Source: JBEAOO01 sp041164825 (GTDB taxonomy: Bacteria > Pseudomonadota > Gammaproteobacteria > Burkholderiales > Burkholderiaceae_C). From it: a stretch of DNA of 12,362 bases. Shown piece by piece: positions 6,251 through 12,362 of this stretch. Made by a program: the position numbers and the translations under genes. The stretch spans positions 1 through 12,362 of the forward strand of contig JBEAOO010000202.1 in assembly GCA_041164825.1 (NCBI GenBank), in the 5' to 3' direction. The notes under the pieces were generated by a model that was given only the letters and a program-made list of their open reading frames with translations, was not told the origin of the DNA and did no database searches. Position 1 is the stretch's first letter; every line of letters begins with the position of its first letter.

Positions 6251-7546
6251 ATGCTTGACATCAGCCTGCTTCGCAAAGACCTGCCCCAGGTGATCAGCCG
6301 CCTGGAGGCGCGCAAATCGCCCCAGCCTTACCTGGACGAAGCCCGCTTCCAATCGCTGGAAGCCGAGCGCAAAACCCTGCAAACCCGCACCGAAGAGCTG
6401 CAGGCGCGGCGCAACGCGCTGTCCAAGCAGATTGGCATGAAAAAGGGCAAGGGCGAAGACGCCTCGGCCGAGATGGCCGACGTGGCCGGCATTGGTGACG
6501 AACAAAAAACCGGTGCCGAGCGCCTGGACGCGCTGCAGGCCGAGCTGGCCGCCATGCTGATGCACGTGCCCAACCTGCCGCAGGCCGATGTGCCACCGGG
6601 TTGGGACGAAACCGGCAATGTGGAAGTGCGCCGCTGGGGCACGCCGCGCGCGTTCGACTTCCCCGTCAAAGACCACGTCGATCTGGGCGCCCCGCTGGGC
6701 CTGGATTTCGAGACCGGCGCCAAGCTCAGCGGCTCGCGCTTCAGCTTCATGAAGGGCCCGGCCGCGCGCCTGCACCGCGCGCTCGCGCAGTTCATGCTCG
6801 ACGTCCAGACCGAAGAGCACGGCTACACCGAGTGCTACACGCCCTACATCGTCAACCGCGAGGTGCTGGAAGGCACGGGCCAGCTGCCGAAGTTTGAGGA
6901 GGATATGTTTTGGGTCACGCGCGGTGGCGACGAGAACCAGCCGCAGCAGTACCTCATCAGCACGTCGGAAATCTCGCTCACCAACAGCGTGCGCGAGCAG
7001 ATCGTGCCGACCGAGCAGTTGCCCATCAAGCTCACGGCGCACAGCCCCTGCTTCCGCTCCGAAGCGGGCTCGGCCGGGCGCGACACCCGTGGCCTGATCC
7101 GCCAGCACCAGTTTGACAAGGTCGAGATGGTGCAGATCGTGCACCCCGAGCAGAGCAACGCCGCGCTCGAACAAATGACCGGCCACGCCGAGGCCATTTT
7201 GCAAAAGCTCGGCCTGCCGTACCGCGTGGTGCTGCTGTGCACCGGCGACATGGGTTTTGGCGCCACCAAGACCTATGACCTGGAGGTGTGGGTGCCGGCG
7301 CAAGGCGTGTTCCGCGAGATCAGCAGTTGCTCCAACTGCGAGGCCTTCCAGGCCCGCCGCATGGGCACGCGCTTCAAGAATGCCCAAGGCAAGACCGAGT
7401 TTGTGCACACGCTCAACGGCTCGGGCCTGGCCGTGGGCCGGGCGCTGGTGGCCGTGCTGGAGAACTACCAGCGCGCTGATGGCAGCATCGAGGTGCCCGA
7501 GGTGCTGCGGCCCTATTTGCGCGGCGCTGAAACGCTCGCCGCTTGA
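6251..7546 (+). CDS. serS: Seryl-tRNA synthetase
   Basis: SerRS charges tRNA-Ser (and tRNA-Sec) with serine using ATP, in the cytoplasm as a homodimer. The 431 residues match the usual length of about 430. The N-terminal region (about 1-110, from MLDISLLRKDLPQVISRLEARK) forms the two-helix coiled-coil arm that contacts the long variable arm of tRNA-Ser. The class II catalytic core follows: STSEISLT is the serine-binding TxE region, motif 2 is CFRSEAGSAGRDTRGLIR (about 267-284), FREISSCSNCEAFQARR is the conserved strand near the active site, and motif 3 is NGSGLAVGRALVAVLENYQ (about 388-406). ATG 6251 gives the exact family N-terminus; no Shine-Dalgarno site precedes it. It has its own candidate -10 upstream and an intrinsic terminator downstream, so it is a single-gene unit. 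All motifs look intact. Confidence 0.98.
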   Translation: MLDISLLRKDLPQVISRLEARKSPQPYLDEARFQSLEAERKTLQTRTEELQARRNALSKQIGMKKGKGEDASAEMADVAGIGDEQKTGAERLDALQAELAAMLMHVPNLPQADVPPGWDETGNVEVRRWGTPRAFDFPVKDHVDLGAPLGLDFETGAKLSGSRFSFMKGPAARLHRALAQFMLDVQTEEHGYTECYTPYIVNREVLEGTGQLPKFEEDMFWVTRGGDENQPQQYLISTSEISLTNSVREQIVPTEQLPIKLTAHSPCFRSEAGSAGRDTRGLIRQHQFDKVEMVQIVHPEQSNAALEQMTGHAEAILQKLGLPYRVVLLCTGDMGFGATKTYDLEVWVPAQGVFREISSCSNCEAFQARRMGTRFKNAQGKTEFVHTLNGSGLAVGRALVAVLENYQRADGSIEVPEVLRPYLRGAETLAA

Positions 7547-7559
7547 TCCGCACTCTCTG

Positions 7560-7590
7560 AACCGGCGCCCCCAAGGCGCCGGTTTTGTTT
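7560..7590 (+). terminator. Intrinsic terminator of serS
   Basis: AACCGGCGCC (7560-7569) and GGCGCCGGTT (7575-7584) form a perfect 10 bp stem with loop CCCAA, followed by TTGTTT. It begins 14 bases after the serS stop codon. Confidence 0.9.
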
Positions 7591-7680
7591 GGGCTGGCCG
7601 CGGCTTCTGCGCCGCTCGCGCTTCAACGGCCCGCGTGTGATGGGCTGACGCCCTCATCCCCACCCACCGCTCACCGCCCC

Positions 7681-10600
7681 ATGCCCTCACGCGAATCCCC
7701 TCCCGGCCTGCCGTTTGCCAACCTGCCGCCTCTGGCCCAAGCCGTGGTGCGTGGCCTGGCGCTGGGCGCTCTGCCGCAAACGCGCATTTGGCTGTGGACG
7801 CTGATGATCGAGCCCGCCTTGTGCCCGCCTGGGCCGCGGCCCACGCAAGAGGCCCTCCGCCAGACGCTGGCCGAGCTGGGCTCGCAGCGCTGGGTCCACG
7901 TTGACCCGTTTCAGCCGGGGCGTTTTCAGGTGGCGCCCACGGCCTTGCCGGCGGTCTACGGCGCGCTGCTCGACAGCGTGCCCGTGCTCACCCTGCGCCA
8001 TGCGCTGGCCCAGGCCGATGATTACCCGGTGAGCGGCGTGCGCGCCGACCTGGGCAGCGTGCTGCCCTCGCGCCAAGCGGCGGTGGCGCGAGCGCGGCTC
8101 GATGCGTTCAGCGGCATGTCGCCGCCGCTGCTGCAAGCCATGGTCCACCGCCTGCCCTGGGGCATGTTTGGCTTGGACGCGCTGCTTGATGCGGCGCTGG
8201 GCCCCATGCTGGACGAGGCCTTGATCCAGCGCCTGCACCCCGCGCTGGCCGCGCGTGAGTTGCATCTGGCGCTGGCCGGTTTGTGCCAGCAGTGGCAGCG
8301 GCCCGAGGGCGTGCCGCTGGACAGGCTGGTGAGCCAGCACCTGGCCCGCGATGTCACGCCGGGCAGCTGGTTGCTGCGCTTGCAAGCGGCCGAATTCCAA
8401 CTGCTGGCGGCCGAGTCGGGCGACACCTTGGGCGCCAGCCTGGGCGCCGTGCTGGCGCCGCTGCTGACCGCCACCGACGAGGGCAGCGACGCGCTCGGTC
8501 GCATCGCACTGTGCCGCGCCTTCCACGGGGCGGCGTTGGCGCGCCAGGGCCAGTGGGCCGCCGCCGAGCTCACGGTGGATGAGAACTTGGCCGTGCTGCG
8601 CAAACACACCGGCAAGCGCCGCGCGCTGCTCGGCACCCCGGTGACGCTGATGTATGTGTTGGCCTTGCTGGCGCAGCGAACACCGGCGCATTGGCAAAAA
8701 GCGTTGAAGTTTTGCCTCAGCGAAGGCGGCAAGCGCGAGCCGGTGCTCGACAGCGTGTTTGGTTTTGTGGCACTGGCCCTGCAGATGCAGCTGGGCGAGG
8801 TGCCGCGCGATGTGCAGCCCTTCAAGCCCCGGCGCACGGTGCCGGGCGAGCCGGTGTCGCCGCTTGATTTGTGGCGCTGGTTGATGCGCGCGTGGCTCAA
8901 GGACGGCGTGCAGGCCGAGGCGCTCTCGCCGGCCGATGCCGACGCCGCCCAGCGCCTGGCCGATGCCCTGCGCGCCGCGGGCCTGCTGGGCCTGCTCGCG
9001 CAGCTGGAGGCGGCGCTGTTGGTGTTGGCGGGCGAGCGTGCGCCGGCCTGGTTTTTCATCCCCAGTGCGCAAGAGCGTTGGCAGGTGGCCTTGGCGGCTT
9101 TGCAAGCCGTGGCCGCGCCCGAAGCGGCCATGGGCGCCAAGGCCGAGGCCAGTGAAACCCGGTTGCTCTGGCAGCTGGAGGTGAGCGAGCGTGGCGCGGT
9201 GCAGGGCTTGGTGCCGTTCGAGCAAAAGCGCGGCCAGCGCGGCTGGGGCAAGAGCAAAGAGGTGCCGCTGAGCCGCTTGGCGCGCGCTGCCGAGGCCTTG
9301 CCCGCGCACGATGCCGCCGTGGCCCGCTGCATCAAACAAGAGAGCTACAGCCGCGCGTTTCGCCTCGACCTGGCCGCTGCGGTGGCGGCCGTGGTGGGCC
9401 ACCCGCTGCTGTGTTTCAACGATGGGTCGGAGCGCACGGTTGAGCTGGTCGAGGCCGGCCCCGAGCTGGACGTGGTGGAAGAGGGCACCAAGCTGCGCGT
9501 GCGCATGTTGCCCACCTTGCACGTGGCCAGCGACGACGCCACGCCGCGTTGGGCCGGCAGCGCGCTGGAGCAAAAAGAGCTGGACGCGCTGCGCCTGGTG
9601 ACGGTGGTGCGCGATGGCCCGCAGCGGGCGCGGCTGGTGCGTTTGTCGCCCGAGCAAAAGCGCGTGGCGCAGCTGCTGGGCCCGGCGGGGCTGGAGATTC
9701 CGCGCGAAGGCGCCGCGCAGTTGCAGCAGGTGCTGGCCAGCCTGGGCGCGCACTTTGCCATCCATGCCGATGAATCGGTGGCGGCGCAGGCCGCGCGCGA
9801 GCTGCCGGCCGAAGTGCGCTTGCGGGCCGAACTCTCGCCGCTGGGCGATGGCCTGCAGTTGCGCTTGGTGGCCGCGCCCTTTGGCAACGACCACGCCGCC
9901 GATGGCCCGCGCCTCATTCCCGGTGGTGGCCGTGCCCGCGTGGTGGCCACGCTGCGCGGCGAGGCCGTGGGCGTGCAGCGCGACCTGCCCGCCGAGCTGG
10001 CGCACCGCCACGCCGTGATCGACGCCTGCCCGATGCTGATGCCGCTGCCCGATGCGGCGCCCGCCGAGTGGGTGATCGACCACCCCGAGGAGGCGCTGGC
10101 CTTGGTGGAGCGGCTGCGCCCGCTGAACGCGCTGGCCGCCATCGACTGGCCCTCGGGCCGGCCGCTGCGCGTGGCGAGCGCCGGCTTGTCGCAGCTGCAT
10201 GTGCAGGTGCACACCAAACAAGAGTGGCTGGCCGTGCAGGGCGAGCTGCAGGTGGACGAAGAACTGGTGCTGGGTTTGCAGCAGCTCATTGGCCTCTCAC
10301 GCGGCAGCAAGAGCCGCTTTGTGCCGCTGGGTGATGGCAAATTTTTGGCGCTGACGCAAGAGCTGCGCGAACGGCTGGATGACTTGGCCGCCGCGGCCGA
10401 GGCGCAGCGCGGCTCGGGCGGGCTCGACGCGCTGCGGTTTTCCAGCGTGGCCGCACCCTGGGTGCAGGCCGCGCTCGAAGGCGCCGAGGTGGCGTACGAC
10501 GCCGAATTTGCCTCGCGCATCGAGCGGCTCGACGCCGCGCGCCAGCTGGTGCCGCGCCTGCCCAGCACGCTGCTGGCGCAGTTGCGCCCGTACCAGGAAG

Positions 10601-11985
10601 AAGGCTTCGAGTGGGCGATGCGCCTGGCCCATGCCGGCCTGGGCGCGTGCCTGGCCGACGACATGGGCCTGGGCAAAACGTTGCAGGCGCTGGCCGTCAT
10701 GTTGAGCCGCGCGCATCTGGGGCCCACGCTGGTGGTGGCGCCGACCTCGCTGATGGGCAACTGGCGCTCAGAAGCCCGGCGTTTCGCGCCCAGTTTGGAC
10801 GTGCAGCTGTACGCCGAAGTCAGTGACCGCGGCGCGGTGCTGCGCGAGGCCGGCGCGCAGCAGGTGGTGCTGGTGTCGTACCAAATGCTGCAGCAAGACG
10901 CCGCCGCGTTTGCCGAGCGCCAGTGGGCCACGCTGGTGCTGGACGAAGCGCAGGCCATCAAAAACGCCGCCGCCAAACGCAGCCAAGCGGTGTTTGGCTT
11001 GAAGGCCGACTTTCGGCTGGCGCTCTCGGGCACGCCGATCGAAAACCGACTCGGCGAGCTGTGGTCCATCATGCGCGCCTGCAACCCCGGCCTGCTGGGC
11101 AGCCAGGCGCGTTTCAACGAGCGTTTTGCCACGCTGATCGAGCGCCAGCGGGACAAGACCGCGCAGCGCCAACTGCGCCGCTTGATCGCGCCCTTCATCT
11201 TGCGCCGCACCAAGGCGCAGGTGCTCGACGACCTGCCGCCTCGCACTGAACTCGTGTTGAAGGTGGAGCCCGAGGCCGCCGAGCAAGCGCACTACGAAGC
11301 GCTGCGTCGCGACACGCTGATCGCCGCGCAAAAAAGTTTGTCGGGCGACGGCGCGGGCCAGGCCCACCTCAACATCTTGGCCGGCCTCACCAAGCTGCGC
11401 CGCGCGGCGTGTGACCCGCGTTTGGTGAGCCCGCACATCAGCCTGCCCGGCGCCAAGGTGCGCGCCTTCGCCGAGCTGGCGGCCGAGCTGGTGGCCAACG
11501 GCCACAAGGCGCTGGTGTTCAGCCAGTTTGTCGACTTTTTGGCCCTGCTGCGCGAGCCGCTGGACGCTGCCGGCATCCCTTACCAATACCTCGACGGCAG
11601 CACGCCCGCGGCCGAGCGCACGCGCCGGGTCGATGCCTTCCAGGCCGGGCAAGGCGAGCTGTTCCTCATCAGCCTGAAGGCGGGCGGTTTTGGCCTCAAC
11701 CTCACGCTGGCCGACTACGTGGTGATTGCCGACCCGTGGTGGAACCCGGCCGCCGAAGACCAGGCCAGCGGCCGCGCCCACCGCATCGGCCAGCAGCGGC
11801 CCGTCACGGTGTATCGCCTGGTGAACCCCGGCACGCTGGAAGAAAAAATCCTCACCCTGCACCGCGACAAACGCGAGCTGGCCGACCTGCTGCTCGAAGG
11901 CAGCGAGGCCAAGGGCCCGCCACCGGCCGAAGAGCTGCTGGCGCTGATGCGCGAAGACCGCGAGGTGTTGACGCGCTATGAGTGA
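7681..11985 (+). CDS. Large SNF2-family DNA-dependent ATPase/helicase-like protein with uncharacterised N-terminal half
   Basis: The protein has 1434 residues. The C-terminal 470 form a complete SNF2 motor: LRPYQEEGFEW (Q-motif-like region near 965), Walker A DDMGLGKT at 993-1000 (Lys999), APTSLMGNW (motif Ia), DEAQ box at 1088-1091, SGTPIEN from 1116, FILRRTK, VFSQF from 1279, YLDGST, KAGGFGLNLT, DPWWNP, and motif VI QASGRAHRIGQ at 1361-1371. Such motors translocate on duplex DNA to remodel or strip bound proteins. The first 480 or so residues are Leu/Ala-rich and probably helical, perhaps solenoid-like. About 490-960 looks more beta-rich. I recognise no zinc cluster, nuclease or methyltransferase motif. 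It is far longer than RapA (968 aa in E. coli) and lacks my recall of its N-terminus. ATG 7681 is the first in-frame ATG; there is no clear ribosome site. It stands alone between the serS terminator and a tRNA gene. Cellular role unknown. Confidence 0.9.
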   Translation: MPSRESPPGLPFANLPPLAQAVVRGLALGALPQTRIWLWTLMIEPALCPPGPRPTQEALRQTLAELGSQRWVHVDPFQPGRFQVAPTALPAVYGALLDSVPVLTLRHALAQADDYPVSGVRADLGSVLPSRQAAVARARLDAFSGMSPPLLQAMVHRLPWGMFGLDALLDAALGPMLDEALIQRLHPALAARELHLALAGLCQQWQRPEGVPLDRLVSQHLARDVTPGSWLLRLQAAEFQLLAAESGDTLGASLGAVLAPLLTATDEGSDALGRIALCRAFHGAALARQGQWAAAELTVDENLAVLRKHTGKRRALLGTPVTLMYVLALLAQRTPAHWQKALKFCLSEGGKREPVLDSVFGFVALALQMQLGEVPRDVQPFKPRRTVPGEPVSPLDLWRWLMRAWLKDGVQAEALSPADADAAQRLADALRAAGLLGLLAQLEAALLVLAGERAPAWFFIPSAQERWQVALAALQAVAAPEAAMGAKAEASETRLLWQLEVSERGAVQGLVPFEQKRGQRGWGKSKEVPLSRLARAAEALPAHDAAVARCIKQESYSRAFRLDLAAAVAAVVGHPLLCFNDGSERTVELVEAGPELDVVEEGTKLRVRMLPTLHVASDDATPRWAGSALEQKELDALRLVTVVRDGPQRARLVRLSPEQKRVAQLLGPAGLEIPREGAAQLQQVLASLGAHFAIHADESVAAQAARELPAEVRLRAELSPLGDGLQLRLVAAPFGNDHAADGPRLIPGGGRARVVATLRGEAVGVQRDLPAELAHRHAVIDACPMLMPLPDAAPAEWVIDHPEEALALVERLRPLNALAAIDWPSGRPLRVASAGLSQLHVQVHTKQEWLAVQGELQVDEELVLGLQQLIGLSRGSKSRFVPLGDGKFLALTQELRERLDDLAAAAEAQRGSGGLDALRFSSVAAPWVQAALEGAEVAYDAEFASRIERLDAARQLVPRLPSTLLAQLRPYQEEGFEWAMRLAHAGLGACLADDMGLGKTLQALAVMLSRAHLGPTLVVAPTSLMGNWRSEARRFAPSLDVQLYAEVSDRGAVLREAGAQQVVLVSYQMLQQDAAAFAERQWATLVLDEAQAIKNAAAKRSQAVFGLKADFRLALSGTPIENRLGELWSIMRACNPGLLGSQARFNERFATLIERQRDKTAQRQLRRLIAPFILRRTKAQVLDDLPPRTELVLKVEPEAAEQAHYEALRRDTLIAAQKSLSGDGAGQAHLNILAGLTKLRRAACDPRLVSPHISLPGAKVRAFAELAAELVANGHKALVFSQFVDFLALLREPLDAAGIPYQYLDGSTPAAERTRRVDAFQAGQGELFLISLKAGGFGLNLTLADYVVIADPWWNPAAEDQASGRAHRIGQQRPVTVYRLVNPGTLEEKILTLHRDKRELADLLLEGSEAKGPPPAEELLALMREDREVLTRYE

Positions 11986-12020
11986 ACGGGTTTCGGCCGT
12001 GATGCCGCCGCCGACTGCGC

Positions 12021-12044
12021 GTGCGAGGCGCTGAAAATTCAGCA
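12021..12044 (+). other. Imperfect inverted repeat after the SNF2 gene
   Basis: The left arm ending in GCGCTGA (to 12034) pairs with TCAGCACC (from 12039) around loop AAAT: five perfect pairs, one mismatch, then further pairs. No run of T follows, so it is not a classical intrinsic terminator. It may end or stabilise the SNF2 transcript, or be chance. Confidence 0.3.
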
Positions 12045-12073
12045 CCTTCTGAAGAAGCCCCAAAAAACTGGGC

Positions 12074-12079
12074 TAGAAT
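12074..12079 (+). promoter_or_regulatory. Candidate -10 element of the tRNA-Ser gene
   Basis: TAGAAT lies 38 bases before the tRNA 5' end, in a locally A/T-richer patch unlike the surrounding DNA. A convincing -35 at 16-18 bases spacing is not seen. The position suits transcription starting near 12086 with a short leader removed by RNase P. Confidence 0.55.
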
Positions 12080-12117
12080 CTGTGGCTTCACCCAGTGACC
12101 ACGGGTGCACCAGTTTC

Positions 12118-12205
12118 GGAGAGGTGGCAGAGTGGTTGAATGTACCTGACTCGAAATCAGGCGGACGGTAACGTCTCGGGGGTTCGAATCCCCCCCTCTC
12201 CTCCA
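12118..12205 (+). tRNA. tRNA-Ser(CGA), CCA encoded
   Basis: A complete class II tRNA is visible. The acceptor stem GGAGAGG (12118-12124) pairs perfectly with CCTCTCC (12195-12201). The anticodon stem CCTGA/TCAGG (12145-12149 and 12157-12161) frames the loop CTCGAAA with anticodon CGA at 12152-12154, reading UCG serine codons. The long variable arm GGACG-GTAA-CGTCT (12163-12176) is diagnostic for serine-type tRNAs. The T stem GGGGG/CCCCC holds loop TTCGAAT. The 3' end is T (12202, discriminator) then CCA (12203-12205). The T at the discriminator is unusual, as bacterial tRNA-Ser normally has G there. UCG is a frequent codon class in GC-rich genomes, so this isoacceptor is expected. The gene has its own -10 and terminator. 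Confidence 0.97.
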
Positions 12206-12212
12206 GAAGGCG

Positions 12213-12264
12213 AAAGCCCCAGAAAGTGCAGTGAAATCAATCACTTATCTTTCTGGGGCTTTTT
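12213..12264 (+). terminator. Intrinsic terminator of the tRNA-Ser gene
   Basis: AAAGCCCCAGAAAG (12213-12226) and CTTTCTGGGGCTTT (12249-12262) form a perfect 14 bp stem, followed by further T residues (T run 12260-12264). The 22-base loop holds a second small stem AGTGA/TCACT (12230-12234 with 12241-12245). It begins 8 bases after the tRNA CCA end. Confidence 0.9.
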
Positions 12265-12362
12265 GCATTTGCCACACCGACTTACCACCCCGCAGGTTAT
12301 CGCCACTGGGAGGTTTGGGGGAGGCTGTCGGGTTCGTGGCTTCTCTGGCTGGTTCGAGACGA

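Noticed and set aside
7585..7680. Upstream extension of the SNF2 protein from a TTG at 7585
   Set aside because: It would start inside the T tract of the serS terminator; the 32 residues are low complexity and ATG 7681 is the first ATG in frame.
7681..11985. SNF2 protein as part of a DISARM-like or other phage defence system
   Set aside because: No methyltransferase, nuclease or other defence partner lies in the window; neighbours are serS and a tRNA gene. Defence remains only a possibility.
11852..12244. Minus-strand frame of 130 codons containing GGDSNPRD
   Set aside because: This is the antisense translation of the tRNA-Ser gene, a well-known spurious protein prediction.
12351..12357. 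GGTTCGA near the window end, matching part of the tRNA T loop
   Set aside because: Seven bases only, with no flanking match to the tRNA 3' end; expected by chance and not evidence of an att repeat.

Overview
The window is GC-rich (roughly two thirds G+C by eye) with strong third-position G/C bias. Protein sequence style, the serS leader and the tRNA point to a betaproteobacterium of the Burkholderiales, probably Comamonadaceae-like. This placement is inferred from recall, not from a search. All protein genes lie on the + strand. No insertion sequence, CRISPR array or phage gene was seen.

Bases 1-6154 hold the 3' part of a chemotaxis operon in the order cheA (3' end only), a soluble PAS chemoreceptor, cheW, cheR, cheD, cheB. 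Spacing is tight: 2 bases between cheA and the receptor, 36 before cheW, 32 before cheR, an ATGA overlap of cheR with cheD, and 22 before cheB. The unit supplies a complete sensing and adaptation module. The receptor senses a cytoplasmic, probably redox or oxygen-related, cue and is coupled by CheW to the kinase CheA. CheR methylates, CheB demethylates or deamidates, and CheD deamidates receptor side chains. No cheY or cheZ is in the window; the operon continues upstream of base 1.

Bases 6190-7590 are a separate housekeeping unit: a candidate -10 element, a leader with a small hairpin, serS (seryl-tRNA synthetase), and a near-perfect intrinsic terminator. Bases 7681-11985 encode a very large (1434 aa) SNF2-family ATPase. 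It has a complete C-terminal motor and about 950 N-terminal residues that I cannot assign.

Bases 12074-12264 are a tRNA unit: -10 element, tRNA-Ser(CGA) with encoded CCA, and a strong compound terminator. Bases 12265-12362 hold nothing I can recognise. The most useful observations are a C-terminal NFRPY motif on the receptor that fits the CheR tethering consensus, paired with a CheR that carries the matching loop; a symmetric one-heptad shortening of the receptor hairpin; the unassigned N-terminal half of the SNF2 protein; and a T at the tRNA-Ser discriminator position.
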